64,000 bases of DNA, taken from contig NC_089315.1 of assembly GCF_036669915.1 (NCBI RefSeq), positions 28,071,131-28,135,130 of the forward strand. The letters are read 5' to 3'. The translations under genes and the position numbers were made by a program. The stretch's first letter is position 1; the number at the start of each line of letters is the position of its first letter. Under the pieces are notes generated by a model. That model saw nothing but the letters and a program-made list of their open reading frames with translations, was not told the origin of the DNA and searched no databases. Source of the stretch: Pocillopora verrucosa (lineage: Eukaryota; Cnidaria; Anthozoa; Scleractinia; Pocilloporidae). This document shows, piece by piece, positions 49,001 through 63,100 of the stretch.

Positions 49001-52000
49001 TTTGTTTTTTCTTTGTAGCATGCTATGGATTCTATGTTGGCACGTGCTGGTGTTGATGATGAGGGCAGAGAATTGTCAGGCCCAACTCAGGTACAAGAGA
49101 TGATTGCACAAGTCACTCTCATGCACTTTGTATCGATTTTCCTTGATTGATACTGACATTGTTTTCTGTCATTATTATAGTCTAGGAAGTTTTTAATTAA
49201 ATGACCAAATGGCAAATGACAGAGCTTTAAACTAAACTCTTTTTGGGTCATCTTGTCGTGAACTTAGGTCATAAGATTGTCCTCAGCATTAAAATTTTAG
49301 TAAAAAGATGAAAAAAAAGGAAATAATGAAATAAAGGAAAAAAGACATTTTGTGCAATATTACACTCTAACAGTCATGTGCTGCTGAGTTTAATGGTTGC
49401 AGACTGTATAATTACTGCAGTGCTGCTAGAATAAGCTCACTAAGTGTATAGTTGAAGGTTTACTTAATTAGGGTAAAAGTTATCATTTTTTTATTATTTT
49501 ACCTTGTTATAGATGAGGTAAAAGTAGCCACTGTGACTAGTAGTTTATTTATCATAATGACAAAAAGATTGGCAAGTTTACAAGTTAGAGTTGTTACCAC
49601 ATGTACATATGACTCCTTGGTAATAATGCTGGAAAACAATTCTTTTCAGATTCACAACCTTCTTGAGCTGGTTAAAAAGGAGCAAAACATATACAATGTA
49701 GCATTTAATGAAATAATTCGTCAAGTAAGTGATGAATAAACCTTACCACCTTGTCGTTTATTATATCCACACACTAAGGTTACTTTGATTAAATCTTGAA
49801 AATGCACTCTGGCCGATAATATTGCCAAAAAAAAATGAGGGAATACTTAGATTTAAACTCATCTCACCGTAGTTATCGTTTGTCAAGTTTGTATAGTTTG
49901 TTGAAAATCATACATGCTGGGAGAAAGGGAACTGTTTACCATTAGTAAGAGGCTACTGCACTTGACACAGCGGAAACCCTTGTGGTGTTCACAGTTTTCT
50001 GAGTTAAATGATCACACTCCTACATTCCAATGCCAGTTCGACTTGGAACAGTGGACAAGAAGCCACCTCATAGAATGACCACCTCTAAATTCCATTAATA
50101 TATTTTTTTCTATTTTTTAGGTAACAGTTGAATGTGCAGAGAGGGAGAACTGTTAGCGAACTTGAGAAAGCGCTATGCAGATCTCTTAGATCGCATTCCC
50201 AGACAAGTGAAAAGGTAACAAAAGACTGAAAACACTAATCCATCGGCAGCTGTTCATGTTCCTAAGTTTAATGTACACTTTTCATCAAGAGGATTAATTA
50301 CAACCAGCAGTTAGCATAAATCTGCCACACTACATAATGTACCTTACCACGCCTCCGTACACTGTGATTTCATTTATTCCTTAATGGAGATGAAAGTTAA
50401 GACTAATGTAATAATTTTGAATTTCGATTTCGGAAAATGCAACGTAAAATATTGGCATCTAGGTGTAAAAATTCAACCGTTAAAACATTCAGCATCGTCT
50501 ATTTTCTTTGCAGTCTCCACCAGGAAGTTATTGCTCAGAGAGCTTTAGACAGGTAGAAAACTGTCAGTAGCTTCTACCTGTGTCTTACCATTACACACAA
50601 ACCTATAAGGAGTTATCCAGCCTGTTCCAGGTTTTCTGTTAGGAAAATCAAGCGAAATAGGAAACGCAGGATTTTTAGAAGCGACAGGGCGAAAACCAAG
50701 GAGGTCTGGTTTAGGCGTATTACGCGACCCGACCCAAACCTCCTCACGCTTCGTTTTGCTAACTAAGCGCCTTGAACAGGTCAGGAGCTCTATTACAATA
50801 TGTTATCTTTTTGCACTTCCGCGTATGTGCAAAACTTACCTAACTGTACCCTATATAGGGTAAGTCTTCTCTTTTGCTAAAAGGTGTTGTTAACAAAATG
50901 TAATGGCTGACATCAGAAGAAAATATCTGGTGACTTGCATTTCCGACACATCAAACATTTCTGATTCTCTTATTGTACTAATTTTTCGTATGCAATCATT
51001 TTTCCGGTACAGGAGACTAACGGAAGAACTTGTGCGATTTAAAGCATCTATAAGTTCTCTAACCAGGTATGTAAAGTATACTGCCGAAAACTTTCAGATG
51101 CAGCAATTTTCAATTAAGCTCCGAGAGTGATCCGAATTGCTTTGTTTTGGCTTTACTTCGCTCAGTGATTGGTCTAGAAAACTCGCGCCACTCTCTGAAA
51201 CCATCAGATGCCAAACTAAACACCGATCACGACTTGGTCGCTTGTGTTTACCCGCGCTCTAGGAATTGTGGTTGGTTTTACCTTGAGTTCTCATCGGCTC
51301 TTAAAGTAAATTTCCTTTCTTTTGATTACTGTGGCTACTTTGGTTTTGGGTTTAAGACGCTCAATCGAAAAAGCGCTCTACCATGCAATTACTGATTTGG
51401 CAGCATCGAGAAAACTCAAAGAAGACTTAGTGATCATTTTTCATTTTTGTCTTTATTGTCAGTGAACTTGCTTCAGTCAAGGCTCATGATCGAGAAGTTA
51501 CCCAACAGGCCAAATATGCCCAAGAAGAGGTAAATGAATTTAAAAATTCTTTTTGTATCATTTTGAGCATGAAAATCGGAAAACTTCGTTTGTAATTTCG
51601 AAAAAAAAGGAGCCGATGCTGTCGACCTTGGTTATTAACGCGTGTCTCGTTTGCATTCTATTTTAGCTGCACGAGGCACTGGAAGAATCCGATAAGAACG
51701 CTAGGTAAGTTTCAGTGGTCATACAGTTAAAGAAATCTTGGTTGTTGCAATCTTTAAACAAACCGTTTTCCATGTGAGGATCCAGAAATCCATTCAATTG
51801 CTAATAATAATCCGTTTTTTTTTTAGCTTGATTTCAGAATACCACGACTTGTACGAGCTACAAAGAAAGAGACTTGAGGACCTCGTTGGTGAGTACTCTT
51901 AACGCTATTTTAGCAATGATTTTGTATTTTGCACGCACTTGTTACGAACACTTTTTTAAAAAAGGGTAAAGATTGTTTTGCTCACAGCTACTTCCTGCCT

Positions 52001-55000
52001 TCCCTGGTAAATGTTTAAACGTTTGCTTGAAACCTTTTCATAATAATGGTAGTACCTTTTTTCCCTTGCGCAGGCAAATTAACTGAAGAACGTGATTTGT
52101 GGAGCAGTGCAGCCTATACCCTTTCCCTAAAGGTCACAGACAAACATTCGTTAAACACTGCTAAGAAATTACACCTTTGTGAAAAAGCCTGGGCCAAGTT
52201 GAGCCGACACTTTGCAATATTCCTGAGTGAAAAGGACAGTATACAGGTTTGCAGAACCCTTTTTTTCTTTCTCTCTAATATGACCTATTTTTTGTTCTCC
52301 TCAGAGTTTTTACAAATTTAATCGTTCTTCTTGACTAGTTCACGGCTTTTAGTTTTCTGACATGGCTAAAATTTTTAAGTCTCTGTTCTGTAGTTTGTAG
52401 TTTTCTTCCTGAAATGTACCACTTTCCCTGTTTATTTTTTGGTCTTGAAAGTTAAAAATGCCGATAACTTTCTCTTGCTTTGTATTTCAGCTGGAGACCT
52501 TGACTCATCATGTTCAGAAGTGGAAAGAGCTCTCCGATAAGTTTAACAAAAAACTCGTTTCCTCTGAAGAAGAAATGAAAATCAGGGTCAGTTTGCTGGA
52601 ATTTTTTGGTGGTTAATTTGTTTTTTTAGTTTAGAGCACAAAGTTTATATTCTTATTGAACTGGCTATGTGTGCAGGGAGCCTAGTAGGTCAACAAGTAT
52701 GTGTATTTTAACCTTACGCTATGTTGGTGCAAGGATTTAAAACAAACTTTATTTGGATACACATTGTTTTGTTTGGAGTGTGACGGTCATCGACTACGCC
52801 CTTTAAAAATTTTGTCATGTGTGAAAAGTACCATAGCGGGTTGTGAAAGGCGGTTATCATCCGAATATCTTGGTAGTTGTAAGAGTTGTAGACTTGTTAT
52901 TTATTTGTAATTTGTTTGGTCTAATATAGCTTGAAAGACTGATAGGTCAACTTCATAGATGGAAGAAGGAGTTTCTCAAAATTGTCAAGTAAGTGAGAAC
53001 GTTATACCATTCTTGTCTTGGCAGGAGTAATGTTACCAATGGAAGTGTTGTCTGAAGTGTTGAAAACATTGTCATAAATTTAACAGATAAATTGTTAGTG
53101 AGGCATGCAGTTATTGGGAAAACCTCTTCCCTTAGGAGAAAAAGTATTCCAACATGAATCATTTAAGTTGTTTGTTGAGATGAGATACTTAAGCTTTATC
53201 GCTGGGACTTACAATGAGGCAAATCTTAGCTACAGGTTTCTTCCCTAGTCGCCATGTTCGTTCTTGTTCCAAAACGGGTCTTGCGGTTCGTCTCAATGCG
53301 AACATCACACAAATTCAAATCAGTTTAAAAAGCGAGTTTACAAAGCGAGTTGCCGCCTTGTGTGTAGGGGTCTTCGTAGGAGAAAAGACTTAACCAGAAT
53401 TATAGAGTTTCTAATAAGGAAAACACTTATACTGTTTCCGTTCAGTTATGATAATGGCAGTGTGCGTCCCCCTGACGAGCAGTTTATCAAGAATTTATCC
53501 GAGGATTTGAAATCATGGGAGGAGACATTGAACCAAGAGGCAGAGCATTTCACAGGGGAGACACTCCTATCACGTGAAGACGAACTGTACCAGATGAACA
53601 GGGAGGTGGATGGATGGACTGATGTGGCGCTTAAGGTAAACAAATAATGACACAGGGGGTGGGGTAGGTGAGGTATTTTGTTTATAGGGCTTAGCCACAC
53701 TGAAAGAGATGTTCCCCTCCTGTGCAAGTTGAACCGTAGGTCGGGGAGCTTAAATTTCAATTGATCGGGTTTGGCCACACCGTAAGTTGGGGGCTCATCC
53801 TTTGATCAGGTTTGGCCACACCGAAAGAGTCGATTCTTGCCTTTGCTAGGAAAAACGGAATTCCATAATTCGCAATTACACGCGCGCAAATTGCACGCAA
53901 GGTGCTAGACTTCCCATGCGTTTAGTGTAAGTCTGCTCGAAGGTTACAAATGACGCCAAGAACCGTTTTTTTTTAAACCTCAAGTTGCAAAAGGAAAAGG
54001 GTCGTCATCTTTAAAAACAACATATTGCTAAAGTAATCCTGCCTATACCTTGTTCTTGCCACTAAAGTGTTTTGGTGAAGGCCACATATATAATGATAAT
54101 AAGATCACATTGATATGAAATTTCTAGTTTGTAAACGAGTTTTGCCACGTTTTTCAGGTATTCAGCCGCCACGAAGCTGACGATGGAACAAGATGGCTGC
54201 AACACGAAGTGATGTCCCAGTTGAACCAAGAAGTAGATCGCTTACATCAGCAGTATCACGTAAGAATTATCGGAGAAAACGGAGTGGCTAAAGGGATTAT
54301 TGATCTGGTGAATCCAATCGAAACATGGTGAGCAGATTTTGTCTGTCTTTGTAAGTGGAGGTGTGTTGATTCATTGACGTGACTTGTATTTTAAAAGACA
54401 TGCGTGTCTTAAAACAAATTTTTTGTATAAGAAATATGGACTGCTGTTGTGTTGTTTAAATTAAAAATAATATTGTTATTGTCCTCGTTAATCTGTTCTC
54501 GAATGTGATGTCGCTTACTATAATTCTCATTGTGTTAAGTGTTTTAGATATATAAGACTTGAAGCTGTTTTATCAGCGAGAGGCTCGCACATTTGCTCAG
54601 CGAGTTTTCTTAAGCAAGTTTCCCCCTAACTTCTCAACACTATCTTCCGCTCGGTGATCAGGCCACAAAACTCGCTTGAACTTGTCAACCAACCATTGTA
54701 ACCCTAAAGATGCAAAACTTACACTAACGGCGACTTAATCACTCGCCTTTTTCGGTGTTGGAGTCCTTCTGTTTCATGCGTCAGATTCTTTGAATAGTCA
54801 TTAAAATAATTAGATGATCTTCAAATAAAGTTTTGAAAACATGTCCAGGGGCAGACTGAAAAAGAGCAATGTGCTCCTTAATGTGATAATTTCGTTTGCT
54901 TGTATCAGCTATTTTAACTCCGTCCGTTACGTAACATTAACCTTTGTCCAACCATTAAAATATTTTTTTATCCCAAGGGGAAACAAACTTAATACTGTCC

Positions 55001-58000
55001 TAAATGGAGGTGACATGCTGCTCGACGCGGACTGGATACGACTTTCGGATCAGGTACGCGAAGAATGGGCTGATCACCTCACTGAAACGCTTGCTCTGAT
55101 TGGCTCAACGCAGAAGGAAGGTGCTCGGTTGAGCGGAGAGGAGGAAAATCCAGTGAACGTGGAAGAAGTTTTTAAAAACACTGTTAAATGGCTGTCAGCG
55201 ACAACAAATGGGATTGACAACGAGGATGCCAAAGTTGTTGAAAGAGTAGGTTGAAAAAAAATCATTTTTCTTCTAAGTTGCACGGTTTTTTTTTAACAGA
55301 ATATGTTGTAGTTAACTTGTGGGCGCGTTAAGTTTGGTGTTGAGATTTTGCGAAATCTCTTGAAAGCTTTTTGACTGCGAGAGACTCTCTCATGCATTTA
55401 GTTATCGACTAACAGTCGGTAATCACAGCAAAGAGATTTTCGTGTACAAGCAGGGCTGCTTTCCACGTCTTCTACAGTTACGTGAACTTTAAGTAAAAAG
55501 GAAGCATCCTTTAAGTAAAGTAATTTCACCTCTGACTTGGTCACTCTCTTTTTTCTGGTCCTCGGGGCAATTTTCTTGTACGTTGTTGTCATATTTAACT
55601 TGTTCCAATCGTTTCAGTTCTAGTTTTATGACACCTAATCAAGAAGTGCTCTAATGTGTTTTTTGGTGATCGTTGTTACTAGGTTACACAACTTCACAGC
55701 GCTATGATTCGCTGGATGATCACAGTTCTCCTTCGCCTAACCCCAGACATGGAGGACAAAGAACTGGAAGAGATTAACAAAGAGACAGATGATCAAGAGG
55801 TGGATGCCTCTCTAGGAGGTGGAGAAATCCTGCTTCAAGCCATTCCTGAGGAAATATGCAGTCGGGCGCAGAGGCTGTTTGAAGAACTGAGAAAGTTTTC
55901 TGGTCTTTTGGCAAAATGCTGCTCTGATCTGGTGATTGATTTGATGCAGGTTGGTAGAATTCGAGCAAATGCATAACGCTCGCTCCGTAATACGCGTCTC
56001 CAAAAGTAACCACCTTGTCAGCTGAGCCAATTTCACAGTAAGGTCCTCGTTAATAATGACTGAAAAGTAAATAGAGCTTGATGTTGGATTGACAGGACTA
56101 TTACACCGGCTCTAAGTCGAAGGTTCTAGTTGTACTTTTCAAGGTTTCCCTTCTCCTCTTGAAAATGTACAGAGTTTAAAACGCATATGCAGAGCTATTG
56201 TTTTGCTCATTTTTATAATTTACTTTTTTTTACCACTTATCGTCTCCGTTTTCTTCACACTTTGCTTAAGGTAACCATATTATGTTTTACAGGAAAAGCG
56301 CGATCAAGGTGATGAACACGCAGATATGGACTTTAAAGATCTTAAGCGGCTGAGTGTGGAATGTGAAGGTTGGATACGAACTGCTCGGTTGCTCATCCAG
56401 GATGTTATGGGAGAGGACTTTGTCTTTGAAGATGTTTCTGCGAACACGAAGAAAGGGGCTGATAGAGCGGTGTCTACGGATTCTAAAGTCACTGAAACTG
56501 AGGTAACATTGAAATGATATACTTGTTTTTGCTTTTACGTTGTCGTGTTATGACGCAATAGAATCTTGTCTCTTCTCTTTGGCTCTCTTTTATTTGTGTG
56601 GTCAAGTGTACGGTTACTGAACTTCAACTCTCGTTTTGCCCTCAGATATTTTCGCATGGGTTAATAAGAGAATTTTCAAGGGATTTTTGTTTGGGTCCAA
56701 CAAAAGTTATAGTTTAAGAAAGATGTCTTTCTTTTTAGTCTCGAGTGTTCAGAAATAAACTAGGATACGAACCTCGGACCTCCAGAATTCACGGTTCGAG
56801 GCTCAATCATTGAGCCACAGAGAACTCGATGCCAAGCCCGATCTTCTACCAAATTGAAGCTCTGTATTAATAAATGACGCTCACTTTTGTAAATCGGTCA
56901 TTTCTTTAAGGCTGAAGATAGCGATACTAAGCAAATTGAAAAAGTGGAGGAAGCAGAGCCAGTGAAAGAAGCAGAAAAACAAGACGCTGACAAACTTGGA
57001 GCTGTTCTTGAAGTTCAGGAGGACTCAGCGAAAGAACAAGCACCCGTGGAAACTACTGACTCATCTGATGTTACTGAACCTGCTGTAGACACCAACGAGG
57101 AAACAAAAGGGGATGAGTCTGGGAAAGGGCCTGATGAAGCTCTTCTTGTCGAAGGGCCAGACCAAGAACAGGACGCATCCCGGATGCACGTGCTTGGACA
57201 TGATGATAATGTAAGAACCAAGTCCCTCGAGGAGCTTCCTCCAGACCAGGTACTTTTTATCACAATAGTATTACAGTACTGAATATTATATAACTTATCA
57301 TTCGTTTTTTCATTTCTGGGTGACGACTGCCGCAGTGACCAAAGCTAAGCTACTTTTTCTCTAATTGGCACGTATATGGAAAGTTTTTGTAGTCTCAGTC
57401 AGACGTAATCTCCTGGTTTATTTTACTTATTTATATTTTTTTGTCGGTATGTTGGTAAAAAAGATATGTTGGTTTGTCGTAATAGTCAGGCAAAGATGGT
57501 GCTAAAATTATGCTATTGTGAGGCATTTTCAGGCCAAAGAGCACAAGGTCTCTACCATCAAAAGAAAAACAAAAGTGAGCCAGTATCTAGTCAACGGGCA
57601 GTGACAACTGTTTCGACCTCATCAGGCTTCATCGGCATGGCGCAGGTTTCCCGCTACTTGGAAAAAAGTATAGATGCAAGTTTGGTAATCCAGTGACACA
57701 AGTATAACAACCTTGTAAGGTGATGTAATTTTCTCTATTTGTCTTTTGACAGGAGCTAGAACTGCTGACTGTTCCTGAAGGCGAAGGTCAATTGCCTGGT
57801 GAGTGCATTTTTGTTCTTTATCTAGATACAAATGTGCTTCTCTCTTTGAAATGTTTGTTGGAAACCTTACTAGTAAAAGAAAAATTTTTTCATATCGTCA
57901 AGAACATTTTTAGAGTTATCTAACGATCAGTTGAACGTTATTAGTAGAGCGTAAGGCTTGGGTTTACTCACGTTGTTTACAAGCAAAAACAGCATGATGA

Positions 58001-59217
58001 TAAAGATGTTTTGCCATGTTTCCTTCAGCTCGCTCTCCGTCACCAGATACTAAGAAGGCTCTGGAAGCCCTCGCTGCTGTAGAAAGACTTCAAGCACAGC
58101 TACTGTAAGTTGTTTCTCTTAATTTTTTTTCTCAAAGGACCGTGTAATATCTGCAAAGACTCTGTAAATTGTCCGGCGTCATTTACCTTCATGCAAAAGT
58201 CTGGATTTGTCTCTGGTCCTTTTTAGTCATGGTCCTTTCCAAAAGTTTTGAAGCGTATTCTCTAAACTCTTTTGAAATTGCTGCAAAACACCCCAAACAG
58301 AAAGTGAATGTTGGCGTCCTCGGTCTAGGCGATTCAAATTGCGTCATAATTGCGATGACGGTTGGTCATGCTCTGACGCGCGTGCGCACACTATGACAGT
58401 TTGTCTTCTTCAACACGTGCGCACGCATAAAATGTGGCATTGCAACGGTGAGAGTTTGTCTTGTTCTAACGCACGTAGTCAGGACGGGAAGGGGAATTTC
58501 TTAAGAAAACTAGAACTTTTTTTCATGGACGCCGTCCTCAGTGTTATCTTTCTGACTGCTTCACGTCAAATTGATCACAACGATGACTCGTCTTGTTCTA
58601 ACTCGCGTTTGTTGTCTAACGCGCGTCGGCGCGCAAAAAAAATGCATCATAATTGCACCGGCGGTTCATTTATTCGTCTCAGGTCCCCACAACTCATATT
58701 CCCATGAGATTTGAAATAAGTCAAAGACAAGTTGTTGATATTACCCGGAGGAGAGCGGGAAACTTTGCGGAGTCAGTGTGTTACCTTGATGAGAATTGAA
58801 ACAAGATCACTTGAGCTAGTTATCGGTCGCAGTTTTGTTAAAAAATATGGAATTAAAATGAAGAACTTTCAAATCTGCGATGGAAAAATTTGTTCATTTG
58901 CCTTCATTTTTTTTGTTGAATGACGCAGGGAAACAGAAGAGAGAGCCCAAGCGGCCGAAGAGCGAGCTATCCAAGCTGAAACTGACCTGAAACAAGCTCT
59001 AGAAAAAATCCGAGCCCTTGAACGGTCAGCGTCCCGCGCAAGTGCGACATCGGCAGGGGAATCTCAGACACCTGCGGACAGACCGGTCAGCACTAGCATG
59101 TCAAAGCGACCCACCTCTCAAGCCTCCACTGCGCAGGCACAGACGCCTCAGCCTCCACGAACAGCTTCCCAGCAATCCACAAGGCCCTCAACTCGGGCAT
59201 CAACAAAGAAAAAATAA
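46031..59217 (+). CDS. AXDND1: AXDND1-like axonemal dynein light chain domain protein
   Basis: Supported exons: 46031-46363, 46800-46909, 47507-47574 (less sure), 47795-47880, 48290-48346, 48844-48880, 49019-49090, 49650-49724, 50121-50214, 50514-50552, 51013-51066, 51463-51529, 51667-51704, 51827-51888, 52074-52246, 52491-52586, 52930-52988, 53446-53635, 54158-54327, 54978-55245, 55683-55949, 56293-56502, 56911-57249, 57533-57574, 57753-57798, 58029-58104, 58929-59217. From 48844 on, the phases agree except at 50121-50214. The EYHIVKNPGVMGLEFQEEY block and the p28-like region around NEIIRQ/VTVECAER identify the axonemal dynein light chain domain. Long coiled coils follow. The exon at 56911-57249 is a Glu/Asp-rich disordered stretch, and the C-terminus is Ser/Thr/Gln-rich, ending TRASTKKK. 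Vertebrate AXDND1 is a sperm/cilia protein; the same role here is inference. The join between 47880 and 48290 does not phase, so an exon is missing or misplaced there. An in-frame ATG at 45878 is an alternative start. Confidence 0.82.
50621..50780. repeat. Short element with 11-bp inverted ends, in an AXDND1 intron
   Basis: 'cctgttccagg' at the left and 'ccttgaacagg' at the right are inverted repeats with one mismatch, about 160 bp apart. The interior is more GC-rich than the surrounding intron. Confidence 0.4.
56761..56835 (-). repeat. tRNA-like (SINE-type) segment in an AXDND1 intron
   Basis: On the minus strand an A-box-like GTGGCTCAATGATTGAGC is followed by a B-box-like GAGGTTCGTATCC. 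The body between differs from the segment at 28281-28347, but the two-box order is the same. Stem pairing is poor, so it is not a working tRNA gene. Confidence 0.45.
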
Positions 59218-60185
59218 TTTGTTATGTAAAAAGTTGCGATGTAACATTATCAAGGAGTAAGTGACAGAAGATTCAACAATACTCAACCTTTGTAAATACA
59301 CAACAGTGAAAAAAAGAAGTCCCTCAGATTTTGAAAGACTTCTAGGTTTGAAATAGGTATTGTATTTATTTTTATATCAGTCAAACAACTCCGCGCATAA
59401 TTTATTTTGACTATGATTTGCGTTGATCAAGTTTAGCGACCTCTTTTTCATCGGTAACTCTTTCCGTACATGCATATATGGAAACCCTTCCATTGCTACC
59501 AAACAACAAAAAGAACCAGAAGTCATAAACAACCTATTTTATTGGTTTTTGAGTAAACAAACCAATGGGCTTGGCATTGGTAACAACCGAAAAAGCTAAC
59601 TTAAATTTGTCTTCAGCTCTTTATCGCATACAGAAGAAAAAAAAATAAAAAGTCCTCTGTGAGTTGCAAAATCACCATTTCTCAACAGTTTTTGACTGTT
59701 GCTGTACATGCCTAAAAGATAAAACCGTACTCTCACCAGCAAGTTGTTCTTGACAAGCGTCACGCGCCCTCCGCTCGCCTGAATAAAAATAATAATTTAA
59801 AAAAATGGGGCGTATTGTGCTGGCTAGACACGAGCGTTTGTCAAGGAAAACTTTCTCCCTGTAGTCAGTACCAATGAGAAAATTTCAACGTCATCCGGTG
59901 AGGGAACTTTGCTGTACTGAGTAGAATTTTCCTAACAAGCTCCCAAAATGTGCCTTAATCAAATGATCTAAACTGAAAATTTTCGTTCTTTGGTAGTTTT
60001 TCCCTGAGCCTCTGTTCAAATTTTGGCATGTTACTTTAAGGTCGAGGATCTTTTCAAGAAAATCATTTTCTTGTATTTACGTATCTACTTTACAAGTTAC
60101 TAGTGTGAATGATTCGTGTTTCTTAGCAACACATTCGGGTCACACTGGGTGGTGTAAACACGCCTGGTCATTTTCAAAGCACTGT
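59218..60185. other. Convergent 3' spacer between AXDND1 and the ZnF-WWE gene
   Basis: The two genes end facing each other, 968 bp apart. A TTTATT near 59538 (minus-strand AATAAA) and an AATAAA near 59781 (plus strand) are candidate poly(A) signals. No further gene was seen. Confidence 0.45.
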
Positions 60186-63100
60186 CTAACGCCACCAAAA
60201 TACCCTCCTTAGACTAAACCAGGAATATTTTGGGACTTCATTCCTTTTAGTTAGCTTTCGGATGTCATCAGGGGATCGGAATTCTGGCCGACGTCGAACG
60301 ATTTTCTTCGAGTATGGCCTGAAAGATTTTTCACACATGGGATTCATGAAGAACTGTAAACGAAATTCTTGTCCATTTCTGGTGAAATTGTAAATTCCGT
60401 CTTTTCGAAGAAAAGCAGTCTCAAGATCTTCTTGCTTGGCATCCGAATCGTTCTGAAAAAGAAAGAAATTACGACCTGGATAAGCTTGAATGTCGAAATA
60501 CGTGCTTGTCATGAGATTTTGTGTTGTATTGGGCCGATAAGTGTAACACAGGTTTTATGAAAGGGCCAACTCTAATTTTTCACTTAATCGCCTCGCTATG
60601 CCAATTTCACACCAATTTCAAAAATTAATTTGTTCTTGCTAGTAATTTTCTTAGGAAGTGTTTGAGTGAACCTCGACTTCGTGTAATAGACTCAGTCCTC
60701 CTGGCTCGCTCATTCAAACATGGCAAAAGGTGAATTTGTAGCTACTACCTAACTTAGGCGACTCTTGTCATAACCGAAGCTAAGTTTTTCCTTTTTCGGA
60801 CTATACCTCTTCTCCATATTTGACCCAGTCGCCGTTCTCCTCTTTTCTATACCAAAGCCAGTGAGTGTCCAGACTGTTGCCTTGTTGATTGATGCACGAG
60901 TCTGTAGTCAGTCTTCTCATGTCTGCTCTATGATAACTTTTTTGTATCTTCATGCTTTCAAAGTCAAGTTTTACGGTGTCTTTGATTTGCGATCTATATC
61001 TACATATTGCATTAAGAAAGGTACACATAAATCACACGAGTTAGACAGTGCTGGAATGTCTAAATTATAGATAAATCGCTGTGACTGTTTTGAATTATCG
61101 CAGTAGGAAGCTAAAACTCCTTTGCAGCCGTTGTTTGGTCCCGTCACGCAGCGCCATCTCTTCCGCGTTGCGTGACGAGACCAAACAACGTCTCCTAGGG
61201 AGACCCCAGGTAGCTACCCCAACATATCCTGTGGGTTAAAACACTTTTATATTGAGTGTCGTAAAACCAAGCCAAAGTATTCAAAACGGCCAATGAGAAG
61301 AAAGAAAAATACCTATTATAACTCGATGAGAACTTAAAAGGAAAACCATACAAATTACCCTATGAGTGGGAAAACGCCGAGGCCGAAGCCAAGGCGTGAT
61401 TGGATTAAGTTTTCTGATCGGTTGAGAAAGTGGCACGAGTTTTGGGGATCAATCTCAGAGCGAAGTAGAGCAAAAAAAATGCAATCAGGACATGCCATTT
61501 TTCCTGGAAAGTTAATTCACCAATGTAGAAGGGTAAAGCGCTTGGTACGCTCAAGATGGAAATCAAATTGTTTTGCGATAATGCGGCCCTCGTGCATGTA
61601 CACTTAAACTTACGTTTCCCTGTAAGATTTGACTGCTATGTCTATCTCTGTTGAAGTAATGGTGTCGTTCGCTGGATCACAAAAGAACTCTTCTATCTTC
61701 CTGTTGTCTTCTTCACTAAAACTTCTCCACCCCTCTAGGGACATGCGATATTGCCAATGATAGGGGAGAGGACAGTGGTGGCCGTCACACATGCTTCTCT
61801 GTTGACATGTCCCAGTTATGTAATCGGTACAGATGTGGGCCTGCGAGTTTTGGTGGATGTGCCCTGAAAAAATATGCACAGGAATCTTTCAGGGAATTCT
61901 TATTTTCATCTTTGACTTTACTGATCAATATCATTTATTTACTAACACTGATTTTTATCTCTGACATCAGATTAGCCCGACTTCGGGGGAGAGACTAAGA
62001 TTCTCTATTGTAACGGTCCTACACCAACATTTTACTGCAAGAGGTTCTTCCAGTTATGCACCTGTAAGAGCCCCTCCCTTCACCCTCGCCCCCCACCCCA
62101 TCCCTCACCCAGCTATGCGCTCGGACAACCAAGAGATGTCTCTTAGTAAGGTTAGTTACAATTAAATTTTCCTCACCTTCAGTTACATTCTCAGACGTAT
62201 GCTCCGTAGAGTCATCCTTTTTCGCTTTCCCACGATTGCGAAGGCTCAACTCGTCGTTCGCCATCTTTCTTCGTGAGCCTTCGTAACTTGTCGTATTCCG
62301 AGAGGTAGACCTTCTTTCCCGTTGATTATCCCTTTTGTTCCGATCCTCTTTCGATGCAGCTAATGATCGTATGACACATTGCTTCCCATCAATTTCTGAG
62401 AAAAATATTCCAGTGAGCCGATTGCGATATCTATAGGCTATCAGAAATGTCAAGAAAATGAACATACTGCTTCCAACTCCAGTTGGGGTGAAAAAATCAA
62501 TTTGTTCGCCTTTTACTTGCTCTTCCATGTAGCCGCGAATAAGCCATGGATAACACCATGTGTAACCAACCGAAGATATGTCGAACGAAAATTCCGCAAA
62601 GTAGTATGTTGCCTTCGACAAAATGGGCACAATTACGAAGATGAAATACTCCAAAAATGCGTAAAGCATTTTTGTAAATAAACTCCATAACAGTTTTACT
62701 ACTGTAGAATTAATAAAGATCTGCCAACACCTGTACAGACCTGATGCAATGGAGACAAGGTTAAGCCAGATAAAAATTCCGACTGCTCTAAAGATAGCAA
62801 AGACTGCGTAGATAATGATACGCAGGAGGGAGGTGACAATCTGAAGTAAAGGGTCAGATAATAACAAAACGTCGTGTAGTGTTTGCAACAACGGGTGCAG
62901 CAGGAATGCAGCAATACTATAAATAAGCTCCAAAAGTTGAAATAAAAATCGAATAACCGTCAAAATTTTGAGAAAGAAGATTATGGCGATGATCGCGAGG
63001 ACCGCTGTGACTGTGTACTTTCCGCCTGGAGTGTAATCGCTTGTGAGAAGAAACAGTCTTCGACAGAGTTCGCAAAAGCCCCTCACATATACTACGCTGT

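Noticed and set aside
60186..60452. PARP catalytic domain at the end of the ZnF-WWE protein
   Set aside because: The frame stops 26 residues after the second WWE domain, and no H-Y-E-type catalytic sequence was found downstream toward the AXDND1 end.
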